64,000 nt of DNA from Acerihabitans arboris (GTDB taxonomy: Bacteria; Pseudomonadota; Gammaproteobacteria; Enterobacterales; Enterobacteriaceae), in assembly GCF_010131535.1 (NCBI RefSeq), contig NZ_WUBS01000018.1, forward strand, positions 1 through 64,000, in the 5' to 3' direction. The position numbers and the translations under genes are program-made. Shown here piece after piece: positions 14,780 to 25,639 of the stretch (positions are counted from its first letter, which is position 1; each line of letters opens with the position of its first letter). Under the pieces are notes generated by a model. That model was not told the origin of the DNA. It made no database searches and saw only the letters and a list, made by a program, of their open reading frames with translations.

Positions 14780-15640
14780 CATGCCGGTTAATATGCCCTG
14801 GGCAAAGCTAAGCAATGAGCGGGCGTGGTGCAGATGCTGCGCATCGAAGGCATTAAGCAGGTAGCTCTTATCGCCACGGTGCGGGCGGATGCGCAGGGAA
14901 GGCAGCAGAACGCCGCCCCGGGTTTCCGGCACCGCCGTATAGATATAGCCCGGCTGCATCTGGTTGTCTTCATCGCGCCACAGTAATTGCAGCGCGGGGT
15001 AGGGGCCCAGGCAGCGGGCGATAAAGACATTACCGGCCCAGAAGCCTTCGAACTCGCCGTCTTTTTGCAGCCGCTTTTCGCTGAAAACCGGCGCGTTAAC
15101 ATAACCCGCCAGCGCGTCGGGCGTTAACGCCTGTTGTAGCTGGCCCCACAGCGGGCTGCCGTTTTCCAACTGCCAGCAGGCCATGCCGATATAGTCGTTC
15201 AGCGCCTGCCAATCCTGCTCCAGCTTCAGCTTGACCGGCTTATCGGTCATATTGCGATACTGCATCAGCGGGCTGACCAGCTCGCCCAGCGTATTGTAGG
15301 TAATCAGCATCATGGTACGCGGATTGCGGCGAAACGATAGCCACAGGATCAATTTCGGGATGCGGAACGCAATCGACTGCACGCTGAGACGATACTGGTT
15401 CTCCTTGGTCAGTACAAAGCCGTTGGAGGTGCCGCGCTTTTCATGATAGTTATGAATCACCACCACGCTGTCGGCGCCCATCCAACCGGTAATATAATGT
15501 TCTTTGTCACTGTGGGTGACCTTGATATCCTCGACCATGTCGCACAGGCTTTTTTCCTGCAGCGTCTCGAGGGAATGGGCTTCCCCGGCGCTGTAGTAAA
15601 GCGATTGCGGCGCGGGCAGGGCAGGTGAAAATGCTTGCAT
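14726..15640 (-). CDS. Conserved-looking protein of unknown function (304 aa)
   Basis: I do not recognise the family. The protein has 304 residues, no signal peptide and no clear membrane segment. It has a mixed hydrophobic centre (FRIPKLILWLSFRRNPRTMM around 92-111) and aromatic-rich later parts (EGFWAGNVFIARC, LQLLWRDEDNQ). The frame is long, uninterrupted and uses codons like its neighbours, so it is very probably expressed. Its 3' end runs 54 bases into thiD on the other strand, so both C-termini are encoded by the same DNA. Nothing nearby suggests a pathway. It occupies part of the place where E. coli has fbaB-yegT-yegV-yegW between thiMD and yegS. Confidence 0.65.
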   Translation of the reverse strand: MQAFSPALPAPQSLYYSAGEAHSLETLQEKSLCDMVEDIKVTHSDKEHYITGWMGADSVVVIHNYHEKRGTSNGFVLTKENQYRLSVQSIAFRIPKLILWLSFRRNPRTMMLITYNTLGELVSPLMQYRNMTDKPVKLKLEQDWQALNDYIGMACWQLENGSPLWGQLQQALTPDALAGYVNAPVFSEKRLQKDGEFEGFWAGNVFIARCLGPYPALQLLWRDEDNQMQPGYIYTAVPETRGGVLLPSLRIRPHRGDKSYLLNAFDAQHLHHARSLLSFAQGILTGMSPPLVEMMDRPDTLTDL

Positions 15641-15781
15641 GATAACTTCCTGAACCAGCTACATAGCCTATAGATTACCCTAAGTTGTTATACAAATTCT
15701 CATGCGCCTGGCCCCGGACTGTCATTAATGTGCGGAAGATCAAATCCCAGGCCGAACCCAACGCCGTTAAGCGCGTATTTA

Positions 15782-16693
15782 TCAGCCCAGCAGCGGGCAG
15801 AGCGGTGGTAAACGGCATGTCAGCGCCGCTGGCAAGACGGTAATCAGGAATTTTTTCCCCTTCAGCGGTTCGCCGTCGAGGTTGAAGGTCACCTCATGGG
15901 GCGCCTCGATCTCAAGCCAAGGGAGCGAGGCGGATATCACATGGGGATTTTGCTCATCGCTGGTCAGGCTGTTCAGGAGTATCGGCAACAGCGCCTCGGA
16001 GGCATAGACCCGCAGCTGCAGCAGGCCGTCGTTAATCAGTGCGTCCGGGCAAAGCGCCTGCCCGCCGCCGGCCTGGCGGCCGTTGCCGATGCCGATAACC
16101 AGCGCCTCGCCCGCCCAGTTGAACCCGGGTCCCTTGATTTCACAGCTGTCGGCTTTCAGGGTATCCATGCGCAGCAGGCCGTGGATAAAATAGGAGGCGC
16201 CGCCCAGGGCGGATTTCAGTTTTGCCGGGGTCTCGGAGGTAATCCGGGTGCCGAAACCGCCGGTGGCCATATTGATAAAATAGCGATCGTGATTGACCTG
16301 GGCAATATCGATGTCGGCCGGCTTGCCGTTAATGGCCAGCGCGAGCGCCTTATCCAGCCCCTGCGGAATAGCGCAGCTGAGGGCGAAATCGTTGGCGGTG
16401 CCCAGCGGCAGGATGCCCAGGCAGGGGCGATGCTCCGCCGGCAGCAGCACCAGGGCGCCGGCAATTTCATTGATGGTGCCGTCGCCGCCGCCGGCGATAA
16501 CCGTTTCTACCCGCAGGCGGGCGGCCTCCTCGACATAACGCTGCGCGTCCCCATGCTCCCAGGTCACGCGCACATGAAGCGGGTAGCCCGCTTCGCGGTG
16601 CCGCTCCACCGCCATTCTGAGCTCTTCATCACCCGCGCTTTTGCCGTTCACGATGAGCAGCGCAGCGGGCGCGGTTAACATGGCTGATTCCAT
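15782..16693 (-). CDS. yegS: Lipid kinase YegS (diacylglycerol-kinase fold)
   Basis: The product, 303 residues from the ATG at 16691-16693 with an AGGGAAAGC ribosome binding site, is a YegS-type lipid kinase. It has the N-terminal [15 protein letters not shown], the diacylglycerol-kinase catalytic motif [15 protein letters not shown] near 66-80, the [11 protein letters not shown] loop near 95-105 and [20 protein letters not shown] near 194-213. The family phosphorylates phosphatidylglycerol in vitro. The open frame extends further upstream but without a better start. Position next to cyaR and trhP matches E. coli. Confidence 0.9.
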   Translation of the reverse strand: MESAMLTAPAALLIVNGKSAGDEELRMAVERHREAGYPLHVRVTWEHGDAQRYVEEAARLRVETVIAGGGDGTINEIAGALVLLPAEHRPCLGILPLGTANDFALSCAIPQGLDKALALAINGKPADIDIAQVNHDRYFINMATGGFGTRITSETPAKLKSALGGASYFIHGLLRMDTLKADSCEIKGPGFNWAGEALVIGIGNGRQAGGGQALCPDALINDGLLQLRVYASEALLPILLNSLTSDEQNPHVISASLPWLEIEAPHEVTFNLDGEPLKGKKFLITVLPAALTCRLPPLCPLLG

Positions 16694-16852
16694 TGATGCT
16701 TTCCCTTGGAGTAATGGTTTTTCGCGGTGATACAGCCTAGATACTATATATCGCTTCGGGAATGTCGAGCAGGAATATGCGTTCAATGGCGGGAAAAAAC
16801 GCGGGAAACGTACAGGGACGATAATGCGTTAAAAAAAAAGGCCGCGCCAAAT

Positions 16853-16936
16853 AAAAAGCCAGCTCAAGGGAGGATGAGCTGGCGAAAGAGGTGGTTCCTG
16901 GTGGAGCTGGGTCATTGTTTTGCGTTTTGATTCAGC
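16853..16936 (-). ncRNA. cyaR: CyaR small RNA
   Basis: The minus strand downstream of trhP carries the CyaR hallmark ACCAGGAACCACCUC in a loop region. A strong terminator follows: GCCAGCTCA pairs with TGAGCTGGC across an 8-base loop (plus 16858-16883), then U5AU. The 5' end is set at GCTGAA (16936), as in E. coli CyaR, giving about 84 nt. CyaR is an Hfq-dependent, CRP-activated sRNA that represses ompX, luxS, nadE and others using the GGAACCACC seed. Location beside trhP(yegQ) is the same as in E. coli. Confidence 0.9.
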
Positions 16937-16942
16937 AAGCGC

Positions 16943-16985
16943 ATCATACGCTTTGCCCCGCCGGCGTATTGTGACCCAATTCTAA
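16943..16985 (-). promoter_or_regulatory. cyaR promoter with class II CRP site
   Basis: Reading the minus strand, TATGAT (plus 16943-16948) sits at -7 to -12 from the inferred start at 16936. The plus strand has TGTGA-CCCAAT-TCTAA at 16970-16985: one perfect and one partial CRP half site. Its centre is about 41.5 bases from the start, the class II activator position. This agrees with the known cAMP-CRP activation of cyaR. Confidence 0.7.
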
Positions 16986-17021
16986 TTTCCAGATTAACGA
17001 TGCCGTTTTTGTGTGTAATAG

Positions 17022-18410
17022 TTAACCGGCGGTTATGTCTGTCGCCGCGACTTTTGCGTGCGGATCGCGAGTGGACGTGCCCGGCAGGTTTCTCAGCAGG
17101 ATTGCGAAGCGCACATCAATCTCCTGCGGGATCGGCAGGTAAACGGTATGGCCGTTGCCCGGCGCCACCTCGGCTTCGGCGCCTTTGCCGGTGATAATCC
17201 GCTCAAGGGTGAAACTGACGTTGCCCTGCGGGGTCATCAGCTCGACGCTGTCGCCGCGGGAGAATTTGTTTTTCACATCCACTTCGGCCAGCCCGTCGCG
17301 GCGCGCGCCGGTAAACTCGCCGACAAACTGCTGGCTGTCGGAAACGGAATAGCCGTAATCGTAGTTCTGCTGATCCTCATGGACATGGCGGCGCAGGAAC
17401 CCTTCGGTATAACCCCGGTGCGCCAGGCCCTCCAGCGTGTTAAGCAGGCCGGCATCAAACGGCTTGCCGGCCACGGCGTCATCGATTGCCCGGCGATAGA
17501 CCTGGGCGGTGCGCGCGCAGTAATAAAAGGATTTGGTGCGGCCTTCGATTTTCAGGGAATGCACGCCCATCGCCGCCAGGCGTCCCACATGCGCAATCGC
17601 CCGCAGGTCTTTCGAGTTCATGATATAGGTACCGTGTTCATCTTCGAACGCGCTCATATATTCGCCGGGGCGCTGGGCTTCTTCCAGCATAAACACCCGG
17701 CCGGTCGGCGCGCCGATGCCAAGGGTCGGTTCAACCTGGGTGACGGCGATGGGTTCATGCCGGTGGACGATATTGCCCAGGTCGTCCTCCTTACCCGCCT
17801 GCACCTTATATTCCCAGCGGCAGGCATTGGTGCAGGCGCCCTGGTTCGGGTCGCGCTTATTCAGGTAGCCCGACAGCAGGCAGCGGCCGGAATAGGCCAT
17901 GCACAGGGCGCCGTGGACAAACACTTCCAGCTCGATTTCCGGCACCTGGGCGTGAATTTCCTCGATCTCTTCCAGCGACAGTTCCCTGGAAAGGATAACC
18001 CGGGTCAGACCGGCCTGGTGCCAGAATTCCACCGTCGCCCAGTTAACCGCGTTGGCCTGTACCGAAAGATGGATGGGCATGGCCGGAAATGCCTGGCGCA
18101 CCAGCATAATCAGGCCGGGGTCGGACATGATCAGCGCGTCGGGACCCATCTCGACCACCGGCGTCAGATCGCGGATAAAGGTTTTCAGCTTGGCGTTATG
18201 CGGGGCGATATTCACCACCACATAGAATTTTTTACCCAGGCCGTGGGCTTCGTTAATGCCGGTTGACAGGTTTTCGTGATTGAATTCATTATTGCGCACC
18301 CGCAGGCTATAACGCGGCTGGCCGGCATATACCGCGTCGGCGCCGTAGGCAAAGGCGTAACGCATATTTTTTAACGAACCCGCGGGAGAGAGTAGTTCGG
18401 GAGTAAACAT
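17022..18410 (-). CDS. trhP: tRNA hydroxylation protein P (U32 peptidase family)
   Basis: The 462-residue protein is YegQ, now TrhP, which with prephenate-derived chemistry introduces the 5-hydroxyuridine needed for cmo5U-type wobble modification. It has the U32 family parts: ELLSPAGSLKNMRYAFAYGA at 5-24, the PS01276-like EVFVHGALCMAYSGRCLLS near 160-180 and the Cys-rich NQGACTNACRWEYKV segment around 190-205 (likely Fe-S or metal ligands). A C-terminal beta-barrel domain follows (from about 370). Length matches E. coli YegQ closely. It is transcribed toward cyaR and probably shares read-through with it. Confidence 0.9.
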   Translation of the reverse strand: MFTPELLSPAGSLKNMRYAFAYGADAVYAGQPRYSLRVRNNEFNHENLSTGINEAHGLGKKFYVVVNIAPHNAKLKTFIRDLTPVVEMGPDALIMSDPGLIMLVRQAFPAMPIHLSVQANAVNWATVEFWHQAGLTRVILSRELSLEEIEEIHAQVPEIELEVFVHGALCMAYSGRCLLSGYLNKRDPNQGACTNACRWEYKVQAGKEDDLGNIVHRHEPIAVTQVEPTLGIGAPTGRVFMLEEAQRPGEYMSAFEDEHGTYIMNSKDLRAIAHVGRLAAMGVHSLKIEGRTKSFYYCARTAQVYRRAIDDAVAGKPFDAGLLNTLEGLAHRGYTEGFLRRHVHEDQQNYDYGYSVSDSQQFVGEFTGARRDGLAEVDVKNKFSRGDSVELMTPQGNVSFTLERIITGKGAEAEVAPGNGHTVYLPIPQEIDVRFAILLRNLPGTSTRDPHAKVAATDITAG

Positions 18411-18566
18411 GATAAATCTCGTCTGATATCAAGACAGGCTGCCCTTGCGCGGGCAGTAAAGCACGGGATTTTAGCCCCTGGCGGGGAAAAAATCAGCAAA
18501 AACCGATGAAACGCAGGGTTAATTCATGGCGCCTGGCACGCGCAGCGCGCCCCAGGCGTAGACGGG

Positions 18567-18905
18567 TCAGTGAGTCAAATCCATGATCTCTTTGGTGGCG
18601 GCGCATTCCATCGCGGCTTTAATGCCTCGTCGGGCGGCGGTTTCGGAATTGTACGGGCCGCTTTGCCCGAGGATTTGGTAATTACCTCCCCTGAGAATGA
18701 AATAGGCATGCTGGTCCATACTGCTCTTTAACTCGTAATTATTCTCGTCCGGGGCGTTATATCGGGCGAAATGAATGGCATTCTCCGCTGACGCCTTGCT
18801 GCAGAACGTGGCGCTGGAGAGAATGATTTCGTCGTGAATCCCCTTGAGTCTAAAGATAAAATGCCCATTCCTGACTTTTTCCAGCTCATAGTGTACGGTT
18901 GCCAT
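18567..18905 (-). CDS. yegP: YegP family protein (DUF1508, two repeats)
   Basis: The 112-residue protein consists of two tandem DUF1508 units. The first is YELEKVRNGHFIFRLKGIHD (about 5-24), ending in an SKASAENAIHFAR stretch. The second is YELKSSMDQHAYFILRGGN, ending in NSETAARRGIKAAM. Each forms a small beta-hairpin plus helix. E. coli YegP has the same two-unit layout. The biochemical role is not known. The gene lies between trhP and baeR as in E. coli. A CGCCTGG/CCAGGCG inverted repeat follows the stop and could end the transcript. Confidence 0.88.
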   Translation of the reverse strand: MATVHYELEKVRNGHFIFRLKGIHDEIILSSATFCSKASAENAIHFARYNAPDENNYELKSSMDQHAYFILRGGNYQILGQSGPYNSETAARRGIKAAMECAATKEIMDLTH

Positions 18906-18989
18906 GTCGGCTCCTCCTTAACTTACACTGCGCCTGCGCGCTCAAAGAAGTATAGGAGACGATAACGGTCGTCACCGTGGCTGAATCGG

Positions 18990-19700
18990 TTAAACTAAAT
19001 CTCCGGGTTCGGCTTCCCAGCGGTAGCCCATGCCGTAGACGGCGCGGATAAACACCACGTCGTCGGCCAGGCACTCCAGCTTGCGGCGTAGATTCTTGAT
19101 ATGGCTGTCTATCGTGCGATCGGTGACCACGCGGTAATCGTCATACAGCTGGTTAAGCAGCGCCTCGCGCGAAAACACTTTGCCCGGCGCGCCGGCGAGG
19201 ATTTTCAGCAGCCGGAATTCGGCGGGGGTTAAATCCAGTAACCGGTCGCGATAGCTGGCCTTGAACCGGTTTTCATCGATTTTCAGCGGGCTGGGCAGCG
19301 GCGCGGATGCCGCCGGGCGATAACAACGGCGCATGATGGCCTTGACCCGCGCGACCACCTCCCGCGGGCTGTAGGGTTTGCAGATATAGTCGTCCGCGCC
19401 GATCTCAAGCCCGAGCAGCCGGTCGATCTCTTCGGTCTTGGCGGTCATCATGATAATGGGCACATCGGAAAAGCGCCTGATGTCCCGGCATACCGCCAGC
19501 CCGTCGCGGCCCGGCAGCATTAAATCCAGCAGCACCAGCGCGGCCGGTGTTTTCAGCAGGTAATCGGCCACTTCGTCGCCCCGGGTCAGCCAATGGGTGC
19601 GGTAGTCCGCCGCCTGGAGGTAATCCACCAATAATTGCCCCAGCTTGGGCTCATCCTCGACGATAAGGATGGTTAACGGCGCTGTGTCTGGTTCGCTCAT
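18990..19700 (-). CDS. baeR: Response regulator BaeR
   Basis: This OmpR/PhoB-type regulator has 236 residues from the ATG at 19698-19700. The receiver domain shows the acidic pair EDE at 15-17, the phospho-acceptor Asp59 in [10 protein letters not shown], and the conserved Lys in [10 protein letters not shown]. The C-terminal winged helix follows ([12 protein letters not shown], then [17 protein letters not shown]). BaeR responds to envelope stress and toxic compounds (indole, flavonoids, metals) and activates mdtABCD and other exporters. The start overlaps the baeS stop, so both come from the mdt-bae transcript; a longer upstream frame is just the baeS region. Confidence 0.93.
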   Translation of the reverse strand: MSEPDTAPLTILIVEDEPKLGQLLVDYLQAADYRTHWLTRGDEVADYLLKTPAALVLLDLMLPGRDGLAVCRDIRRFSDVPIIMMTAKTEEIDRLLGLEIGADDYICKPYSPREVVARVKAIMRRCYRPAASAPLPSPLKIDENRFKASYRDRLLDLTPAEFRLLKILAGAPGKVFSREALLNQLYDDYRVVTDRTIDSHIKNLRRKLECLADDVVFIRAVYGMGYRWEAEPGDLV

Positions 19701-21085
19701 AATGTCCTGGGTGCCCGGGGATAGAGCGGTAATTGTACCGTGATTTGCAGGCCGCCTGAAGCCGAATGCGCGGCCGATATCGTTCCGCCGTGGGCGTCCA
19801 CGATATTCTGGCAAATCGCCAGCCCCAGCCCGGAACCGCCGCTGGCGCGATTGCGTGAACCCTCGGTACGGTAGAATCGTTCAAAAATCCGCGTAAGCTG
19901 CTTATCCTCGACGCCGGGAGCGCTGTCCCGCCAGCGCAGCGTCAGGTTGTCGTCCCTGATCCATCCCTCGAGCGCCACGCTGCCCGGGACGTCGGTATAG
20001 CGCAGGCTGTTTTCCAGCAGGTTGAGGAATAGCTGGGTCAGGCGATCCGCGTCGCCGAAGATCCAGGCTTTGTCGGGCAACGATAAGGTCAGCTCCAGGC
20101 CCTTGATCATAAAGCGTTCACGAAACGACGCCACCGCAATAGCCAATATATGGATGGCGTCCACCCGATCCTTGCGGTAGGCCAGCGCCCCGGAATTGGA
20201 CAGGGAAAGTTGGTGCAGATCGTCCACCAGCTTGGTCAGGATGGTGACTTCCGCCTGCAGCGATGAAAGCGATGCGCCGGTCGGCTGCCGCACCCCGTCC
20301 TGCAGCGCCTCCAGCTCGCCGCGCAGTATCGACAGCGGCGTGCGCAGCTCGTGGGAAATATCGGCCATAAATTCGCGGCGCATGGCGTCGTTTTTTTCCA
20401 GCGACATGGCCAGCTGGTTAAAATCATTGGCCAGGCGCCCCAGCTCATCCTGGGTGCCGGTCTCCACCCGCGAGGAGAAATTACCGGCGGCCAACTGATG
20501 GGTACCGCCCACCAGCCGTTTAACCGGCGCCAGCAGGCCGCGCGCGGTTAACCAGGTTACCGCCGCCGCCAGCAACCCGGCCAGGCCGACAATCAGCCAA
20601 CTGGTGCGCCGCTGCTGGGCGTCAAAGCTGATATCCGCGTCACGGGTCAGCCGTTCCACCGGCGTCGACATCACCCAGCCGACCAGGGTGCCGTTGACGT
20701 TAATGGCGCGGCGCGGGCCCTCGTCCGGCAGGGGACCGCCCGGGCCGACCAGCTTTTTCCGCTGGGCGTCCACCACCCAGATCTGGGTGCGCAGGCCATG
20801 GGGCGGCAGGTTTTTGCCTTCCTCCAGATTTTGTTCGAAGGATCGCAGCAGCTGATAGACGAAACGATCGTTATTGCGCAGGAAACGCCAGTCGCCGTGC
20901 AATTGATACTGATCGGCCAGCGCGTTGCCCAACAGCTCGATGCGCTGGTTATTGCTGCGTTTGATATAGTCGATAAAACCGCGCTCAAAGCTGACGCGTG
21001 TTCCCCAGTGCATGGTGATCACCACCAGCATGCAGGTGGCGAAAATGGCGAGAAACAGTTTTGCGGTAATGCCGAATTTCATCAT
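19697..21085 (-). CDS. baeS: Sensor histidine kinase BaeS
   Basis: This inner-membrane kinase has about 462 residues. TM1 lies near 8-27, a periplasmic sensor at about 28-162 and TM2 near 163-183. A HAMP domain follows, then the H-box [11 protein letters not shown] with His245, the N-box [14 protein letters not shown] and the G-box [10 protein letters not shown]. It phosphorylates BaeR under envelope stress. The start is one of two adjacent ATGs (21083-21085 or 21080-21082). They overlap the mdtD stop, so translation is coupled. The end overlaps baeR by three bases. Confidence 0.93.
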   Translation of the reverse strand: MMKFGITAKLFLAIFATCMLVVITMHWGTRVSFERGFIDYIKRSNNQRIELLGNALADQYQLHGDWRFLRNNDRFVYQLLRSFEQNLEEGKNLPPHGLRTQIWVVDAQRKKLVGPGGPLPDEGPRRAINVNGTLVGWVMSTPVERLTRDADISFDAQQRRTSWLIVGLAGLLAAAVTWLTARGLLAPVKRLVGGTHQLAAGNFSSRVETGTQDELGRLANDFNQLAMSLEKNDAMRREFMADISHELRTPLSILRGELEALQDGVRQPTGASLSSLQAEVTILTKLVDDLHQLSLSNSGALAYRKDRVDAIHILAIAVASFRERFMIKGLELTLSLPDKAWIFGDADRLTQLFLNLLENSLRYTDVPGSVALEGWIRDDNLTLRWRDSAPGVEDKQLTRIFERFYRTEGSRNRASGGSGLGLAICQNIVDAHGGTISAAHSASGGLQITVQLPLYPRAPRTL

Positions 21086-22545
21086 GACCTCTGTTGCCCG
21101 TCCGGGTCGCGTTGCGACAGCAGACCGTTTGGCGTGGTATCGGGCGGTACGCGGGCAAATACCAGCGCCGGCAGGGCGATCACCACCGCCATGCATAAAT
21201 AGGTGGCGATAAATACGCCGTGGATATCACTGGTCGCCAGCGGCGCCTGCGTGCCGGCAAACAGGCCGAGCAGGATGCCCACCGTGGTCACCCCGAGGCT
21301 CATGGACAATTGCATCACCATCGATAACAGGCTGTTGCCGCCGCTGGCCAGGGAATCAGGCAAATCCTTCAGCGTCAGGGTGTTCATCGAGGTGAAACGC
21401 ATGGCGTTGACCACCCCCTGGAAAAACAGTACCACCGGGATGGCGTAAGTCCAGCCCGCCAGCGCCACCAGCGGAAATACCAGGCTGACCGCCGCCAGCC
21501 CGAGCGTTGCGCCGGTCAGGACGTTACGATAGCCGGCGCGGTTGACCAACCGCACGATGATGCGCTTGGTGCCCATGCTGCCGATCACCATCGGGATCAT
21601 CATCAGCCCGGCGTGGAACGGGGTGTAGCCCATGCCGAGCTGTAAAAACAGCGGCGTCATGAACGGCAGCATGCCGCTGCCGATCCGTCCCAGCAGGCTG
21701 CCGAGCAAACCGATGGAGAAGGTCGGGGTATCGAACAACCGCAGGTTAAACAGCGCGTCTTCATTACGCCTGGCGTGCAGCCAGTAGCCGAACAGCGCCA
21801 GCAAGCCTGTCAGCATCAGGCCGGCGATATATATCGGGCCGATGTTCAGTCCTTTACGCCCCTCCAGCCCCAGGGTCATGGTGGCCATGCCCACCGCCAG
21901 CAGGACAAAACCGCCGATATCAAACCCGCGGGTCTCCATTTTGTAGTTCGGCATCAGCAGCCAGGTGATAAGCGCGCCGATAACGCCCACCGGCAGGTTG
22001 ATCAGGAAGATCCAGTGCCAACTGGCGTATTGCACCAGGAAGCCGCCCAGGGCGGGGCCGATCAGCGGTCCCACCTGGCCCGGCATGGTGACGAAAGCCA
22101 TCGCCGCCATATACTGCGAGCGCGGCACGATTTTCATCACCGTCAGACGTCCCACCGGCACCATCATCGCGCCGCCAATGCCCTGCACCACCCGCGCCAG
22201 CACCAGCTCCTGCAGCGATTCGGCCCGCGCGCACAGCAGCGAGCCCAGGGTAAACAACAGGATAGCGCTGAAAAACACCTTCTTGACGCCGAACCGATCC
22301 GCCAGCCAGCCGCTGGCCGGCAGCATCACCGCTACCGTCAGCACATAAGAAACGATCACCGAATGCATATGCAGCGGGTTTTCTTTCAGGCTATGCGCCA
22401 TCGAGGGTAGGGCGGTATTGACGATGGTGGTGTCCAGCGTTTGCATAAAAAAGCCAAAGGCCACCGTCCACAGTTGCCAGTGCACCGAGGCGGAGGGCCG
22501 GGGCTCGGCGGGGGCGGTTTTATGATGAAATGGATGCCATTGCAT
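21082..22545 (-). CDS. mdtD: MdtD, major facilitator superfamily transporter
   Basis: This 14-TM DHA2-type MFS protein resembles E. coli MdtD (IceT), encoded inside the mdtABC-baeSR operon and dispensable for MdtABC drug efflux; it has been linked to iron-citrate export. Recognisable parts are [20 protein letters not shown] in TM1, [13 protein letters not shown] (motif A) and [20 protein letters not shown] (motif C region of the TM4-5 part). The ATG at 22543-22545 gives 487 residues. An upstream ATG at 22575 lies within mdtC and would add ten residues. The stop is overlapped by baeS. Confidence 0.9.
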   Translation of the reverse strand: MQWHPFHHKTAPAEPRPSASVHWQLWTVAFGFFMQTLDTTIVNTALPSMAHSLKENPLHMHSVIVSYVLTVAVMLPASGWLADRFGVKKVFFSAILLFTLGSLLCARAESLQELVLARVVQGIGGAMMVPVGRLTVMKIVPRSQYMAAMAFVTMPGQVGPLIGPALGGFLVQYASWHWIFLINLPVGVIGALITWLLMPNYKMETRGFDIGGFVLLAVGMATMTLGLEGRKGLNIGPIYIAGLMLTGLLALFGYWLHARRNEDALFNLRLFDTPTFSIGLLGSLLGRIGSGMLPFMTPLFLQLGMGYTPFHAGLMMIPMVIGSMGTKRIIVRLVNRAGYRNVLTGATLGLAAVSLVFPLVALAGWTYAIPVVLFFQGVVNAMRFTSMNTLTLKDLPDSLASGGNSLLSMVMQLSMSLGVTTVGILLGLFAGTQAPLATSDIHGVFIATYLCMAVVIALPALVFARVPPDTTPNGLLSQRDPDGQQRS

Positions 22546-22552
22546 GTCGCGG

Positions 22553-25500
22553 TTACTCTTGCTCTGGGATAACAAGGCCGGCGCGGGACGGACGCCCTTT
22601 CAGGCGTAATTTATCAAAGAACAGATAAATCACCGGCGTGGTGTACAGGGTCATCAACTGGCTGACCACCAGCCCGCCGACGATGGTAATACCGAGCGGC
22701 TGGCGCAGTTCGGCGCCGTCGCCGCTGCCGAGCACCAGCGGCAGCGCGCCGAACAGCGCCGCCAGGGTGGTCATGATAATGGGCCGGAAGCGCAGCTGGC
22801 AGGCCTGGAAAATCGCGTCGGACGCGCTGATGCCGCTTTGCCGCTGGGCGGTCAGGGCAAAGTCCACCATCATGATGGCGTTCTTTTTCACGATGCCTAT
22901 CAGCAGCAGGATGCCGATCATGGCAATCAGGCTGAACGGGGCGCTGAACGCCTCAAGCGCCAGCAGCGCGCCAATCCCGGCCGAAGGCAGGGTGGATAGG
23001 ATGGTTAGCGGGTGCACATAGCTTTCATAGAGGATGCCCAGCACGATATACACCGTGGCGATGGCCGCCACGATAAGCCACAGCTGGGATTGCTGGGTCT
23101 GCTCGAACACCTTGGCCGTGCCGGCAAAGGTGCCGCGCACGCTGGCGGGCACGCCCAGCCCGGTCATGGCGCGCTCGATGGCCGCCGACGCGGTGGACAG
23201 CGCCACGCCTTCCGGCAGGTTAAAGGAGAGGGTCGACGCCGCCGAGAGGCCCTGGTGGTTGACCGACAGCGGCGCGTTGGCCGGTTGCCAATGGGCAAAC
23301 GCCGACAGCGGGATCGGCTGGCCGGTGGCGTTAATCAAAAACATCTGGCCCAGCGCGCCCGGGTCCTGGGTATATTGCGGCGCGACTTCCATCACCACTT
23401 TATATTGATTCAGCGGTTGGTAGATGGTGGATATCTGCCGCTGGCCGAACGCATTGTTAAGCAGGTTATTGACGTCGGACACCGCCAGTCCCAGGCGGGC
23501 CAGCACGTCTCGATCATACACCAGGCCGAGCTCCGAGCCTTTATCCTGCCGATCGGAGTTGACATCGGCCAGCTCGGGCAGCGCCGCCAGCGCCAGGCGC
23601 ACCCTGGGCTCCCAGGCGCGCAGGTCGGCCAGGTCGTCCGCCAGCAAGGTATACTGGTAGGCGGCGTTGGACTCCCGTCCGCCGACGCGGATATCCTGCA
23701 CCGCCGATAAATACAGATCGGCGCCCGGCTCCTTGACCAGCCTGGCGCGCAGGCGGGCGATAACGTCCTGGGAGTTGTCCCTGCGCTCGGATAAAGGCTT
23801 GAGGGAGATATACATCGACCCGGCGTTGGTGCGCGAGCCGCCGGTATAACCGGTGACATTATCTACCGCCGGGTCGGCAGCCACGATCTTCATAAAATCC
23901 TGTAGCTTGCCGCGCATCGCCTGGAAGGAAATACTCTGGTCGGCCTGGATAAAACCCTGTATCCGCCCGGTGTCCTGCTCCGGCATCAGGGTTTTGGGTA
24001 TGGCGATATATAACCAGACGTTCAGCGCCAGGGTGGCCAGGAACAGCAACAGCACCCAGCCGGCGTGATTGAGCACCCAATGCAGCGAACGCGCATAGCC
24101 GCCCTGCAGCCGCAGCATCAGGACGGTAAAACCATCGGGTTTATTATCGACGCGCGCCGGATCCTTGCCCAGCAGGCGGGCGCAGAGCATCGGCGTCAGC
24201 GTCAGCGACACCACCAGTGAAATCATGATGGCTACCGACAGCGTCACGGCAAACTCGCGGAACAGCCGGCCGGGCAGGCCGCTCATCAGCAACAGCGGAA
24301 TAAACACCGCCACCAGGGACAGGCTCATCGACAGCACGGTAAAGCCGACTTCGCGCACCCCCAACAGGGCCGCCGCCAGGGGTTTCATGCCGGACTCCAC
24401 GTGACGGGCGATATTCTCCACCACCACGATGGCGTCATCCACCACAAAACCGGTGGCGACGGTCAGGGCCATCAGCGAAATATTGTTCAGGCTGAACCCG
24501 CACAGGTACATGGCGGCAAAGGTGCCGATCAGCGACACCGGCACGGCCAGGGCCGGGATCAGGGTGGCGCGCCAGGATCGCAGGAACAGCAATACCACCA
24601 GGATCACCAGCGCCACCGCGATCGCCAGCGACTGCTCCACCTCGTCAAGGGAGGCGCGAATGGTCGGCGAGCGATCCTGCGCGACGCTCATCTCGATGCC
24701 GGCCGGGATCGAGGCGCGCAGGGCCGGGATAGCCGCCCGGACGCTTTGCACCGTGGAAATGATATTGGCGTCGGGCGAGCGGAAAATCACGATCAAAATG
24801 GCCGGTTTATCATTCGACATGCCGGCGTTGCGCACGTCCTGTACCGAATCGCGCACCTTGGCCACGTCCTGCAGCCGCACCACGCCGCCGTTTTGATAAT
24901 GCACAATCAACGGCTGGTATTCCCGGGCGTGGTACAACGCGTCATTGGTGCGGATTTGCCAACGGGATTGCGGGTCCTCCAGCGCGCCCTGCGGGCGGCG
25001 GACGTTGGCCAGGCTGATGGCCTCGCGTACCTCGTCGAGCGACACGCCCTGGTTAAACAATGCCTGGGGATTAAGCTCGACCCGTACCGCCGGCAGCGAC
25101 CCGCCGCCGACGTTCACGTTGCCGACGCCGTCCATCTGGGCAATATTCTGCGCCAGCTGGGTGGAGGCAATATCATAGAGCTGGCCCTGGCTATAGGTGT
25201 CCGAGGTCAGGGTCAGGATCATGATCGGCGCATCCGATGGATTCACCTTGCGGTACTGCGGCCGGTTGGGCATGCCGCTGGGCAGCAGGCTTTGCGCCGC
25301 GTTAAGCGCCGCCTGCACGTCGCGCGCCGCCCCGTTGATGTCGCGATCAAAATCGAACTGCAAAATAATCCGCGTACTGCCCAGGGAGCTGCTGGAGGTC
25401 ATCTCGTTGACTCCGGACACATGGCCCAGCGCGCGCTCAAGAGGCGTGGCTACCGAGGACGCCATGGTCTCGGGGGCGGCGCCCGGCAATGACGCCGTGA

Positions 25501-25639
25501 CCATCAGCACCGGAAAATCCACCTGCGGCAGCGGCGCCACCGGCAGCAGGCGAAAACCGATCGCGCCGCACAGGGCAATCGCCAGCGTTAGCAGCAGCGT
25601 GGCCACCGGGCGGTAGATAAACAGGGCGAAAAATTTCAC
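22553..25639 (-). CDS. mdtC: RND multidrug efflux subunit MdtC
   Basis: The 1028-residue protein is a HAE1-type RND pump subunit. It has 12 TM segments, two large periplasmic loops and the TM4 proton-relay pair in [20 protein letters not shown]. The first TM segment is at [19 protein letters not shown], and the end has the usual [13 protein letters not shown]. MdtC pairs with MdtB in a heterotrimer (B2C) that, with MdtA and TolC, exports bile salts, novobiocin and other compounds. The start overlaps the mdtB stop by four bases. Confidence 0.95.
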   Translation of the reverse strand: MKFFALFIYRPVATLLLTLAIALCGAIGFRLLPVAPLPQVDFPVLMVTASLPGAAPETMASSVATPLERALGHVSGVNEMTSSSSLGSTRIILQFDFDRDINGAARDVQAALNAAQSLLPSGMPNRPQYRKVNPSDAPIMILTLTSDTYSQGQLYDIASTQLAQNIAQMDGVGNVNVGGGSLPAVRVELNPQALFNQGVSLDEVREAISLANVRRPQGALEDPQSRWQIRTNDALYHAREYQPLIVHYQNGGVVRLQDVAKVRDSVQDVRNAGMSNDKPAILIVIFRSPDANIISTVQSVRAAIPALRASIPAGIEMSVAQDRSPTIRASLDEVEQSLAIAVALVILVVLLFLRSWRATLIPALAVPVSLIGTFAAMYLCGFSLNNISLMALTVATGFVVDDAIVVVENIARHVESGMKPLAAALLGVREVGFTVLSMSLSLVAVFIPLLLMSGLPGRLFREFAVTLSVAIMISLVVSLTLTPMLCARLLGKDPARVDNKPDGFTVLMLRLQGGYARSLHWVLNHAGWVLLLFLATLALNVWLYIAIPKTLMPEQDTGRIQGFIQADQSISFQAMRGKLQDFMKIVAADPAVDNVTGYTGGSRTNAGSMYISLKPLSERRDNSQDVIARLRARLVKEPGADLYLSAVQDIRVGGRESNAAYQYTLLADDLADLRAWEPRVRLALAALPELADVNSDRQDKGSELGLVYDRDVLARLGLAVSDVNNLLNNAFGQRQISTIYQPLNQYKVVMEVAPQYTQDPGALGQMFLINATGQPIPLSAFAHWQPANAPLSVNHQGLSAASTLSFNLPEGVALSTASAAIERAMTGLGVPASVRGTFAGTAKVFEQTQQSQLWLIVAAIATVYIVLGILYESYVHPLTILSTLPSAGIGALLALEAFSAPFSLIAMIGILLLIGIVKKNAIMMVDFALTAQRQSGISASDAIFQACQLRFRPIIMTTLAALFGALPLVLGSGDGAELRQPLGITIVGGLVVSQLMTLYTTPVIYLFFDKLRLKGRPSRAGLVIPEQE

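Noticed and set aside
17058..18266. 402-codon open frame on the plus strand
   Set aside because: Antisense to trhP, with low-complexity His/Gln/Gly-rich translation and no family signal.
24401..25492. 363-codon open frame on the plus strand
   Set aside because: Antisense to mdtC. The translation is His/Arg-rich and typical of shadow frames in GC-rich DNA.
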